Shown here: positions 1 to 7,718 of the stretch, one piece after another | Layout of the letters: each line of letters starts with the position of its first letter | Position numbering within the stretch: the stretch's first letter is position 1 | Assembly (NCBI GenBank): GCA_947490035.1 | Contig: CANLGS010000007.1 | Span: 1-19,470 of the forward strand | DNA from: Gemmataceae bacterium | GTDB taxonomy: Bacteria > Planctomycetota > Planctomycetia > Gemmatales > Gemmataceae | Length of the DNA: 19,470 nucleotides | Reading direction: 5' to 3' | Notes under the pieces: model-generated | The model's database searches: none | What the model saw: the letters and a program-made list of their open reading frames with translations, nothing else | What the model was told of the DNA's origin: nothing | Made by a program: the position numbers and the translations under genes

Positions 1-769
1 CACCGGCCGGTTGCTCGGCCCGCTCACGTGGCAGGAAATCCTCGCGGTGTACACGGTGCCCGGGCTGGTGTGGGCGGTCGCGTTCGCGCTGGTCGTTCCC
101 GCGCCGGACGCGCCACGCGTCGCGAAAGCCGAACCGCCGGCTCCGCTCGCGCCGGTGCCGTGGTCGCGGTTGTTCACCGACCGCAACATGCTGTTGCTCT
201 GCGCGCAGCAGTTCCTGCGGGCCGGCGCGGTCGCGCTGTTCTTCACGTGGTTCCCGCGCTACTTGCAGGAAACGAAGGGCGTCAGCGTGGCCGACTCCGG
301 CGGGCTGTCCGCGCTGCCGCTGCTCGCGGGGATGGTCGGCGGGCTGTTCGGCGGCACGCTGTCCGACTGGCTCCTGCGCCGCACGGGCAACGTGCGACTC
401 AGCCGCCAGGGTCTGGGCTGCACCGGCACCGCGATCTGCGCGTGCGTGTCGCTCGCGGCGTTCTACGCGTCCGACGCGAACACCGCGGTGCTGCTCATCA
501 GCGTGGCCGCGTTCTGCGGGTACGCCGCCGGCGTGAGCGCATACGCGACCGCCCTGTCGATGGGCGGGACGCGCGTCGCACCGGTGTTCGCGACGATGAA
601 CATGGCCGGGAACATCGGCGCCGGACTCTTCCCCTACGCGGCCGGTCTGCTCGGCAAGGCCGGCCACTGGAACCTTCTGATCATCCTGTTCGCCGGGATG
701 TTCGCGGGGTCCGCGGTGTGCTGGGCGTTCTTGAATCCGAAGGGCACGCTGTTCGAGGAATCAGCATGA
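1..769 (+). CDS. MFS transporter, C-terminal part (5' end outside window)
   Basis: This is the C-terminal half of a 12-helix major facilitator superfamily permease, which would move a small solute across the cytoplasmic membrane. The frame is open to the left edge of the window, so the real start lies upstream. Visible features are a hydrophobic helix near the start, a cytoplasmic linker rich in Pro and Ala (about residues 30-55), and then roughly six hydrophobic segments. The loop GGTLSDWLLRRTGN matches the GxLxDxxxRR signature between helices 8 and 9 of MFS proteins. The last helix ends just before the C-terminus NPKGTLFEESA. The layout resembles the anion:cation symporter branch (sugar acids and similar anions), but the substrate cannot be read from this half. 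The stop TGA overlaps the ATG of the next gene (ATGA), so the two are probably translated together and may share a substrate pathway. Confidence 0.85.
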   Translation, partial: TGRLLGPLTWQEILAVYTVPGLVWAVAFALVVPAPDAPRVAKAEPPAPLAPVPWSRLFTDRNMLLLCAQQFLRAGAVALFFTWFPRYLQETKGVSVADSGGLSALPLLAGMVGGLFGGTLSDWLLRRTGNVRLSRQGLGCTGTAICACVSLAAFYASDANTAVLLISVAAFCGYAAGVSAYATALSMGGTRVAPVFATMNMAGNIGAGLFPYAAGLLGKAGHWNLLIILFAGMFAGSAVCWAFLNPKGTLFEESA

Positions 770-2193
770 AGACGCGCGTCGAAACGCCTCAATCGCGGTG
801 CAAGGTCGGGTTCGCGCGTGCCGACATCACGCCTCCCGTGGGCATCTACCATCGCATGTGGGGCGCCGCGCTCCACGACCGCGCGACCGGCGTTCACCGG
901 CCCCTCACGGCGACCGCGATGTACCTGGAACAGCTCGGCGGCTCCGGCCGACTGCTCGTAATCGGCATGGATCATTGCATCCTCGACGGTGCAGAAATCG
1001 AGAGCATCCGCTCACGCATCGCGGGCATGGCACCGAGTGACATCGCGGTGTCACTATCACATACCCACGGCTCCGGGTGGATGTCTCGCACGCGTTCCTC
1101 GCTGCCCGGCGGCGACCTCATTGGGCCGTACCTCGATCAGCTCGCGCAAGTTTGCGCCAACCTCGCGAACCACGCGATTGACGCCGCACGCGACGCGACC
1201 ATTCTCTACGGGTACGCGCGTTGCGCGCTCGCGGCACATCGCGACACCTGGGACGAAACCGCGAAGCAGTTCGTGTGCGGCTTCAACACCGAAGGCCCGG
1301 CCGACGACACCGTTCTTGTGGCGAAGGTCGTCGCGGACGGCGGAACGACACTCGGCGTTGTGGTGAACTACGCGTGCCACCCGACGACGCTGGCGTGGGA
1401 GAACACGCTCATCAGCCCCGACTATGTCGGTTCAATGCGAGAGCTAATCGAAGATTCCACGTCCGCGCCGTGTCTGTTCATTCAAGGCGCCTCCGGCGAT
1501 CTCGGCCCGCGTGACGGTTACGTCGGAGATGTGCGCGTCGCCGACCGGAACGGCCGGCAGCTCGGCTTCGCGGCCCTCTCCGCGCTGGAAGCACTGCCCG
1601 CGCCGGGAACCGCGTTCGAGTACGCCGGGCCGGTGGTGTCCGGCGCGATCCTCGGCACCTGGAAACACCGCCCCGTGACCGCCACTGAGGTGCAGAGGTT
1701 CGCTCTGTGGGACGCACGGCAGGTCGTGGTGCAACTCCCCTACCGGCTCTCGCTGCCGACGGTGGAAGCCACGCAAGCCGAACGTGCGAAGTGGGAAGCC
1801 GAAGAAGCCACAGCACGCGTCGCCAACGACGAAGCTGGCGTGTCCGAGTGCCGCGCCCGCGCCGAGCAGATGACGCGACAACTCACGCGGCTCGCGGCGA
1901 TGCCGCCGGGCAAGTCGTACCCGTACCGCATCGCGTTCGCGCGGGTTGGCTGTGCGGTGTGGGTGTTCTGCCCCGGCGAACTGTATCAGGTCTTCCAGAC
2001 GACGCTCCGCGCGCGGTTCCCGGATGTGGCGCTGGTCATCAGCACGGTGACGAACGACTGGCAACCGGGCTACCTTCCGCCCGCGAGCAGTTACGATTAC
2101 GGCATCTATCAGGAGATCATCGCGGCCGTGGCACCCGGTTCGCTAGAAACGGTGATCGAAGTGGTAAGCCGCGAACTACGCGCGCTGATTTAA
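766..2193 (+). CDS. Neutral/alkaline ceramidase-like hydrolase
   Basis: This 475-residue protein resembles the N-terminal catalytic domain of neutral/alkaline non-lysosomal ceramidases, zinc amidases. Visible motifs are the opening KVGFARADITPPVG (residues 13-26), SLSHTHGSG (97-104, His99 and His101 as candidate zinc ligands), NYACHPTT (201-208, His205) and FIQGASGDLGPR (239-249). It is shorter than full ceramidases (about 650-750 residues) and no clear signal peptide is seen. Planctomycetes carry many such single-domain homologues whose substrates are unknown, so true ceramidase activity is only inferred. The open frame runs further upstream, to about position 28, but that part is a shadow of the transporter. 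The ATG at 766 overlaps the transporter stop and begins a normal protein. The stop codon TAA is the first three bases of inverted repeat A. Confidence 0.8.
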   Translation: MKTRVETPQSRCKVGFARADITPPVGIYHRMWGAALHDRATGVHRPLTATAMYLEQLGGSGRLLVIGMDHCILDGAEIESIRSRIAGMAPSDIAVSLSHTHGSGWMSRTRSSLPGGDLIGPYLDQLAQVCANLANHAIDAARDATILYGYARCALAAHRDTWDETAKQFVCGFNTEGPADDTVLVAKVVADGGTTLGVVVNYACHPTTLAWENTLISPDYVGSMRELIEDSTSAPCLFIQGASGDLGPRDGYVGDVRVADRNGRQLGFAALSALEALPAPGTAFEYAGPVVSGAILGTWKHRPVTATEVQRFALWDARQVVVQLPYRLSLPTVEATQAERAKWEAEEATARVANDEAGVSECRARAEQMTRQLTRLAAMPPGKSYPYRIAFARVGCAVWVFCPGELYQVFQTTLRARFPDVALVISTVTNDWQPGYLPPASSYDYGIYQEIIAAVAPGSLETVIEVVSRELRALI

Positions 2194-2272
2194 TGTGGTC
2201 CGCCGCTCCGCGGCGGTCTTCGGCGGCGCAAAGCGAGAAGAGAAGACCGCCGCGGAGCGGCGGACCACATTA
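2191..2272. repeat. Inverted repeat A (31-base arms), convergent junction
   Basis: Two perfectly complementary 31-base arms (2191-2221 and 2242-2272) enclose a 20-base centre. Each arm begins TAATGTGGTCCGCCGC read from outside, so the TAA stop of the ceramidase-like gene (2191-2193) and the TAA stop of the DUF1501 gene (2270-2272 on the other strand) are both part of the repeat. The centre contains AGAGAAGACCG (2239-2249). The arms also fold on themselves through CCGC/GCGG runs. It is placed to act as a two-way terminator, but it lacks a T tract; it may be a dispersed palindromic element. Confidence 0.9.
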
Positions 2273-3544
2273 CATTACTTCCTTGATCGGCGTCGTGTCA
2301 TCGAGCAGGTAGATCGGCCTTCCGGTGTGGTCGGGGAACGTCGTCTGCGGGTCGATGCCGAGGTGCCCGTACAGCGTCGCGAGGACGTTCTGCGGCGTGT
2401 ACGGCGTGCCCACGGGGCGCTCGCCCTTGTCGTTGGTCGCGCCCACCGCTTGACCGGTCGTGAAGCCGCCGCCGGCGAGGATCGCGAAGCCGGATTGCGG
2501 CCAGTGGTCGCGACCGGCCGTCGTGCCGCGCTGCGTGCCGACTCGCGGCGTGCGGCCCATCTCGCCCCAGATCACCACCGCGACATCATCCGATAAGCCG
2601 CGGTCGTGCAGGTCCGTGATGAGTGCGTGAACGCTCTTGTCGTATTGCGGCAGGATCGACTTCAGGCACTCGAACACGTGGTCGTGGTGGTCCCACTGGC
2701 CGTTGCACTTCTGCGGAACACCGTGGTTCTGCGGCGTGATCGTCACCACCGGCACGCCGGCTTCTACCAGCCGCCGCGCGAGGATGTACTCGGTGCCCTT
2801 GCCGTACTTCTCGCGCAACTTCGCGGGTTCTTTCGTGAGGTCGAAGGCGTCGCGGGCCGCGTCGGTGGTCATCATCTCAAGAGCTTGAGCCGTGAACGAG
2901 TCCATACTCGCGCGACTGCCCTTCGGGTCGTCCAGCTCGCGCCGGGTGGTGTCGAATGACTTCAGCAGTTGGCGGCGTTCGCCGAGTTGTTCGAGGCTGA
3001 CCGACTTCGAGCGGCCGAGGCTCATCGCCTTCTCGCCGGGGATGTACGCTTCGTGCGCCTTGCCCAGGTAACCGGGGTGGCCGACGTGGTTCGCGTCACC
3101 GAGGTACACGTAAGGCGGGAGCGACGCGCGAACGCCCGCGTCGGTGCGCAGCTTGCTCACGACCGAGCCGAACGCCGGGCGGTTGCCTCGCAGAACGCCC
3201 GTGTATAGTTCCGGCGCGGTGTGCCCTTCCTGCTGGAACTTCATGTTGCGAATGATCGCGAACTTGTCCGCGATCTTCGCGTGCAAGGGCAGGTGTTCGC
3301 TGATCCGCACGCCGGTCACGTTGGTCGGGATCGGCTTGAACTCGCCGCGGTACTCGGCCGGCGCGTCGGGCTTGAGGTCGTACATGTCCATGTGCGACGG
3401 TCCACCATTAAGGTAGACCATGATGACCGACTTGCCGCGCGTCGGCTTCAGCGGCTGCGCGGCGCGTGCGCGAAGGAGATCTGGCAGCGTGAGACCGCCA
3501 ACGGCGAGAGCGCCAGCGGTCAGGAACGAGCGGCGGGTGTGCAT
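2270..3544 (-). CDS. DUF1501 domain protein, Tat-exported
   Basis: This 424-residue protein belongs to the DUF1501 family, related to sulfatases and alkaline phosphatases and very abundant in planctomycetes. The N-terminus TRRSFLTAG (residues 3-11) followed by a hydrophobic stretch is a twin-arginine signal, so folded export is expected. Family landmarks are VYLNGGPSHMDMYDLKPD near residue 45, LARRLVEAGVPVVTI, the WDHHDHVF segment, IWGEMGRTPR, and GRDHWPQSGFAILAGGG near residue 350. These form the metal- and substrate-binding core of the alkaline phosphatase fold; the reaction is not established. It is the last gene of the four-gene minus-strand operon, separated from its paralogue by inverted repeat B, whose outer arm ends 13 bases before the ATG. 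An AAAGG ribosome site precedes the ATG. Its stop is formed by inverted repeat A. Confidence 0.93.
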   Translation of the reverse strand: MHTRRSFLTAGALAVGGLTLPDLLRARAAQPLKPTRGKSVIMVYLNGGPSHMDMYDLKPDAPAEYRGEFKPIPTNVTGVRISEHLPLHAKIADKFAIIRNMKFQQEGHTAPELYTGVLRGNRPAFGSVVSKLRTDAGVRASLPPYVYLGDANHVGHPGYLGKAHEAYIPGEKAMSLGRSKSVSLEQLGERRQLLKSFDTTRRELDDPKGSRASMDSFTAQALEMMTTDAARDAFDLTKEPAKLREKYGKGTEYILARRLVEAGVPVVTITPQNHGVPQKCNGQWDHHDHVFECLKSILPQYDKSVHALITDLHDRGLSDDVAVVIWGEMGRTPRVGTQRGTTAGRDHWPQSGFAILAGGGFTTGQAVGATNDKGERPVGTPYTPQNVLATLYGHLGIDPQTTFPDHTGRPIYLLDDTTPIKEVM

Positions 3545-3557
3545 GGGAATGCCTTTC

Positions 3558-3697
3558 GTTCGAAGTGACCCGCTTGAGCGGGTCTGCCTTTATCTTGTGG
3601 CACAGACATTCCTGTCTGTGTCCGCAGGGCCAAGCCGCACAGACAGGAATGTCTGTGCCACCAAGAAAGAGACCCGCTGAAGCGGGTCACTACGAAC
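3558..3697. repeat. Inverted repeat B, nested, shares its core with F
   Basis: Outer arms 3558-3585 and 3670-3697 match over 28 bases with two mismatches, and each is itself palindromic around ACCCGCTTGAGCGGGT. Inner arms 3597-3620 and 3638-3661 match perfectly over 24 bases, and each can form its own hairpin (CACAGACA-TTCC-TGTCTGTG). The inner arms are identical to those of repeat F. The element fills almost the whole gap between the two DUF1501 genes: it starts 7 bases after one stop and ends 13 bases before the next ATG. It could cause attenuation or processing inside the operon. Confidence 0.92.
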
Positions 3698-3704
3698 AGA
3701 CGCG

Positions 3705-5033
3705 CTACGCAATCGCTTCCTTGATGATCGGCGCGTCTTCGACGATCAGCTTCACCGGGCGGTTCGCGGGCGTGTGAACCACCGTGTCCGGGTCGATGCC
3801 GAGCAGGTGGTACAGCGTGCGGCCGAAGCTCTCCACCTTGTAGAAGTTGTCCTTCACGCGCTCGCCGAGCTTGTCGGTCGCACCGACCACGCACCCGCGA
3901 TTGAACCCGCCGCCGGCCGCGATCACGAACTGCGCGTAGTCCCAGTGGTCGCGCCCGGCGCCGGCCGCCTTCGGGCTGTCGATCTTGGGCTTGCGGCCCA
4001 TCTCGCCCAGCGCGAGCACGATTGTGGAGTCAAGCAGACCGCGCGATTCGAGGTCGTCCAACAAGGCCGCGAGGCAACTATCGAACATCGGGATTTGCTG
4101 CCTGCCCGCGGTGAAGTTGTCGCCGTGCCAGTCCCAGTAGCCGAGGTTGAAGTGAACCACCGGCACGCCGGCTTCGACCAACCGGCGGGCGAGCAGGAAG
4201 TGCAGCGGATCGCCGATCGGGTACTTGTGCGTCTTCGGCTTGTTGCGCGTGAACCGCTCCACCGACTTCGCCGGCTCCTTCGAGATGTCGAGCGCCTGCC
4301 GAAGTTTGGGCGAGCGCAGCAGGTTGAACGCGGTCCGCTGATGCTGGTCGAGGCCCGCGATCAGTTCGTCCTGCGTGTCGTCGCGGCGGAGTTTCGTGTC
4401 GAGCAGTTTCAGCAGGTCCGCGTTCTTGTCGAACGCCGGCACTTCGAGTTGCGGCGTCAACATCTTCGTGACGGCATCGGTGTTCTTCAGCGGTTGCATG
4501 ATGAACGGGCTGTGCGCGGAACCCATGAAGTTGCGCGCCAGCGCGTTGTGCGTGTGAACGTCGATCTCGTCCAGCACCGCGAACGTGGGCAAGTCCTTCG
4601 GTCCGGGGCGGAGCTTGTTCACGACGCTGCCGTACATCGGGTACTCGTCCGAACCGGTGGTGAGCCGCGGGTTGCCGGTGAGCCAGTACAGTGGCGCCTG
4701 CGAGTGATCGCCCGGCTTGTTGAGCGTGCTGACCGACCGAATGACGGTGTACTTGTCGGCGCGTTTCGCCAACTCCGGCAGTAACTCGCCGACTTGCAAC
4801 CCGGTCACGTTCGTCTGAATCGGCTTGAAGATGCCGCGATACTCTTCGCTGCTGTCGGGTTTCAGGTCGAACATGTCGGTGTGCGGCGGCCCGCCGCCGA
4901 GCCAGCACACGATCATGTGTTTGGCCTTCGCGCCGGCCGCGGGCGCCGCGTGCGCGCGAATCACATCGAGCGCGCCGACCCCACAGAGGCCGAGGCCGCC
5001 GGTCTTCAGAACGTCGCGCCGTGAAATGGACAT
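3705..5033 (-). CDS. DUF1501 domain protein, second paralogue, Tat-exported
   Basis: This 442-residue protein is a second DUF1501 family member. The signal SRRDVLKTGG (residues 4-13) with a following hydrophobic run is of twin-arginine type. Family landmarks are CWLGGGPPHTDMFDLKPD near residue 43, LARRLVEAGVPVVHF, the WDWHGDNF segment, LALGEMGRKPKID, and GRDHWDYAQFVIAAGGG near residue 360. It differs clearly from the neighbouring paralogue (WDWHGD here, WDHHDH there), so the pair is not a recent duplication. The ATG is supported by GAGGTGAGC just upstream, an excellent ribosome site. In planctomycetes a DUF1501 gene normally follows a DUF1549/DUF1553 gene, as it does here; the two are thought to act together outside the cytoplasm, but the role is unknown. 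Confidence 0.93.
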   Translation of the reverse strand: MSISRRDVLKTGGLGLCGVGALDVIRAHAAPAAGAKAKHMIVCWLGGGPPHTDMFDLKPDSSEEYRGIFKPIQTNVTGLQVGELLPELAKRADKYTVIRSVSTLNKPGDHSQAPLYWLTGNPRLTTGSDEYPMYGSVVNKLRPGPKDLPTFAVLDEIDVHTHNALARNFMGSAHSPFIMQPLKNTDAVTKMLTPQLEVPAFDKNADLLKLLDTKLRRDDTQDELIAGLDQHQRTAFNLLRSPKLRQALDISKEPAKSVERFTRNKPKTHKYPIGDPLHFLLARRLVEAGVPVVHFNLGYWDWHGDNFTAGRQQIPMFDSCLAALLDDLESRGLLDSTIVLALGEMGRKPKIDSPKAAGAGRDHWDYAQFVIAAGGGFNRGCVVGATDKLGERVKDNFYKVESFGRTLYHLLGIDPDTVVHTPANRPVKLIVEDAPIIKEAIA

Positions 5034-5050
5034 TGCTCACCTCAATCGCC

Positions 5051-5076
5051 GCGCTCGCCTTCGGCTTGCGGCTAAC
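5051..5076. repeat. 26-base direct repeat, copy 1
   Basis: The 26 bases starting GCGCTCGCCTTCGGCTTGCG are identical to those at 13305-13330, in the same orientation in the window. This copy lies in the 57-base gap between the DUF1549/DUF1553 gene and the second DUF1501 gene, directly upstream of the latter's ribosome site. It contains a short GCC-TTC-GGC hairpin. Confidence 0.9.
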
Positions 5077-5090
5077 AGGAGAATGTTCGA

Positions 5091-7718
5091 TCAGTGCTGC
5101 AACAAAAACTCTCTGGTATTCAGCAAGCCCCACAGCACGCCGTGGAATCCCTTCTCCGGCGACTCCGCTTCCTTCACGAACGTCAGGCAGGCGGCGCGTT
5201 CGCTTTCGCTCGGCGGGCGGCTCACGGTCGCGAGGAACAGCGCGTCCACGCGGCTCGCGTCGTCCTTCGTTTCCTTCAGCAACTTCGCGACGCGCCCGTT
5301 CTGGCTCTTGATCTTGAGCCACACTTCCGGGTGGTTCGCCAGCGCCAGCACCTGGAAGATGCTCGACGCGGCCTCGCGCTCGCAGTCGCACTGCACCGCG
5401 GAGTTGCGGTTCGGTCGCCCGTAGGTTTCCAGCACGAACGCCACGAACGGGTTCTTCGGCGCGAACGGCACCTGCACCGTCTTGATGTCGTCGGGCCACA
5501 GGTTCGTGATCATCTTGTCGGTCGTGCCGGTCGCGGAGTTGAGCGCGTCGAGCATCACCTCGGCCGGCAACCGGCGCAGCGCGAAGGACGCGTAGTGCGT
5601 GCGGTCGGCTTCCGCGCCCTTCGCCGGGGTGCTGGACTGCTGGTAGGTGCGGCTGTTGAGGATCGTGCGATGCAGCCAGCGCAGGTCGTACTTGTTCGCG
5701 ATGAAGCCGTCGCACAACTCCTTCAGCAGTTCCGGGTGCGTGGCCGAGTTGAACGCCGAGAGGTTGTCCGGCGGGTCGATGATGCCGCGGCCGAAGTAGC
5801 TCGCCCACACGCGATTCACGATCGCCCGCGCGAAGAACGGGTTGTCCGGCTTCCGCATCCACGCGACGACTAACTCTCGCGGGTCGCGGTCGGCCGCAAC
5901 GGTGACCGCGTCGGTTTCACCGAGCAGCCGGAACGCAGTCGATTCTTTGGCGCCCAGCGTGCTGGCGACCTTCGCGGTGCGCCCCGGCGGCAGTACGCGA
6001 CACTCCGCTTGAAGCAACCGCCGCGCGACCTCCGGCATCTGCTTGGCGCGCTTCTCCATCTCCGCGGTTTCGGCGCGATACTTGTCGGCCTTCGCGATGA
6101 TCTGTTTGAGTTTGGCGAGTTCTTCGAGTTGCGAAGCCGCGAGCGGCTTTGAAGCCATCAGTTTGTCAGCCTCTTGCTTCGCTTTCTTTGCATCGTCGTC
6201 GAGCTTCTTGCCTTCCCCCTCCTTGCGCTTCTTCACCTCACCGTCGAGGGTCTTGGCCTCGTCGTTGAACTTCTTGTAGAACGCGGCGGCGTCGGCGAAC
6301 TTCTTCTCGTTGTCAGATTGGAACCCGACCGTGCGGACGCGCATGAAGAAGTTCGCGAAGTCGAGCAAGTCCTCTTGCTGCCAGTTGTCGTGCGGGTGCC
6401 GGTGGCACTGCGCGCATTCGAGCCGCAGACCCAGGAACGCGTGCGCGACTTGCAACGTGCCGCTGACGCCGTCGGACCCGCGGCGCTGCCAGAACAGGTC
6501 GAGCGTGCGGCGCTTCGCATAAAGCTCCAGGTCTTTGCGGCCGGCCGAATAGCCCTCGAAGAGTGACTTCACCTCGGCGGCGTAGTCGTCCATCGTGCGC
6601 CCTTCGCGGCTGGTCGCGAGCAGGATGCGTTCCGCGAACACGTCGTAGGGTGTGTTCTCCGCCATTCGCGCGCGGACCCACGCTTGAAAGCGCGGCGCGT
6701 CGGCTTCGAGCGACATCGCGTCCGCGTACACGCCGAAGTCCGCGGCCTTCAGCAGGTCGCAGAACTTGAGCGTCCACAGGTCCGCGTGACCGGGGCGCAG
6801 GAGTAGTTCCTCGATCTTCTTCGCGCGCTTATCCGCGCCGGTGTCCGCAAGGAACTTCTGAACCTCTTCCGCTGCGGGCAGTTCGCCGGTTACATCCAGA
6901 CACGCGCGGCGCAGGAAGGTGGCGTCGTCCGCGAGCGCCGCGGGCGGGAGGTTAAGGCGCTTGAGCTTCGCGAGGACGTGTACGTCAATGAAGTTGTTCG
7001 GCTTCACGTCGGGGAACGCGGTCGCGTCGGGCCTGGGCACCAGCACGCGCGCCAGCGCCGGTTGCGCGCGATAGCGAACGATGATCGCGGCATCGCCGAC
7101 GCCCTTCCCGGTGACGGTGCCGTTCGCGTCCACGCTCGCGGTCGCGGTGTCGAGCGACTCGAACGAGCAGTACGGCGTGACATCCTCCGTCGTGCCGTCC
7201 GCGAACGCGGCTTGCACCTTCAGCTTGTACGTCTCACCCTTCTTCGCGACTTGCTCCGCCGGCGTCACCTGCAAGTTCTTCACGCGCGCGGAAGCAGCGG
7301 TGTCGGCTTTCGCGCCGCTCGCGATCCACTTGCGAATGACTTCGTACTCGGCGCTGTCGGTGCGGAGACGCACGCCGCCGCCGTGTTCGGCCTGCCCGGT
7401 GGCTTTGCGGAGGAGAAGGCTCGCGGCGGGATCATTGAGGTTGGTGCGCCGCCCGGCGAACTCGCGCACGATGCTCGCGTGATCGCCGGCCGGGTCCGCG
7501 CCGAACAGCGACAACCGGAAGCCGTTCTGCCCTTTGACGGAGCCGTGACACGTGCCGCCGTTGCACCCGAGTTTGCTGAAGAGGGCGCTCACATGCCGTT
7601 GATACGAAGGCGTGTCGTCTGCGCGCGCGAAGGAAGGAAGCATGAGGAGGCCCGCGAAGCCGCAAGCGGCTCGAAAGACCCAGCCGCTTGAGGCTTCGCG
7701 TGAAGTGCGTCGCGTCAT
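5091..7718 (-). CDS. DUF1549/DUF1553 cytochrome-type protein with Big2 domain
   Basis: This 875-residue exported protein is of the planctomycete DUF1549/DUF1553 type. Reading from the N-terminus there is a signal peptide (about 1-33, FAGLLMLPSFARA), a cysteine motif GCNGGTCHG with Cys52, Cys57 and His58, a bacterial Ig-like Big2 domain (about 148-226), DUF1549 (about 243-460) ending with a haem-type CAQCHRHPHDNW motif (Cys435, Cys438, His439), a highly charged Lys/Glu-rich coiled segment (about 470-565), and DUF1553 (about 612-870) with NPFFARAIVNRVWASYFGRG. The haem motif suggests redox or haem binding, but the function is unproven. I chose the ATG at 7718 because it begins a proper signal peptide, has a GAAGG ribosome site and overlaps the WD40 stop by four bases; a longer frame upstream is a shadow of the WD40 gene. 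Confidence 0.93.
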   Translation of the reverse strand: MTRRTSREASSGWVFRAACGFAGLLMLPSFARADDTPSYQRHVSALFSKLGCNGGTCHGSVKGQNGFRLSLFGADPAGDHASIVREFAGRRTNLNDPAASLLLRKATGQAEHGGGVRLRTDSAEYEVIRKWIASGAKADTAASARVKNLQVTPAEQVAKKGETYKLKVQAAFADGTTEDVTPYCSFESLDTATASVDANGTVTGKGVGDAAIIVRYRAQPALARVLVPRPDATAFPDVKPNNFIDVHVLAKLKRLNLPPAALADDATFLRRACLDVTGELPAAEEVQKFLADTGADKRAKKIEELLLRPGHADLWTLKFCDLLKAADFGVYADAMSLEADAPRFQAWVRARMAENTPYDVFAERILLATSREGRTMDDYAAEVKSLFEGYSAGRKDLELYAKRRTLDLFWQRRGSDGVSGTLQVAHAFLGLRLECAQCHRHPHDNWQQEDLLDFANFFMRVRTVGFQSDNEKKFADAAAFYKKFNDEAKTLDGEVKKRKEGEGKKLDDDAKKAKQEADKLMASKPLAASQLEELAKLKQIIAKADKYRAETAEMEKRAKQMPEVARRLLQAECRVLPPGRTAKVASTLGAKESTAFRLLGETDAVTVAADRDPRELVVAWMRKPDNPFFARAIVNRVWASYFGRGIIDPPDNLSAFNSATHPELLKELCDGFIANKYDLRWLHRTILNSRTYQQSSTPAKGAEADRTHYASFALRRLPAEVMLDALNSATGTTDKMITNLWPDDIKTVQVPFAPKNPFVAFVLETYGRPNRNSAVQCDCEREAASSIFQVLALANHPEVWLKIKSQNGRVAKLLKETKDDASRVDALFLATVSRPPSESERAACLTFVKEAESPEKGFHGVLWGLLNTREFLLQH

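Noticed and set aside
28..765. Long open frame upstream of the ceramidase-like ATG
   Set aside because: It is an Arg-rich shadow of the transporter frame, caused by high GC. The ATGA overlap at 766 marks the real start.
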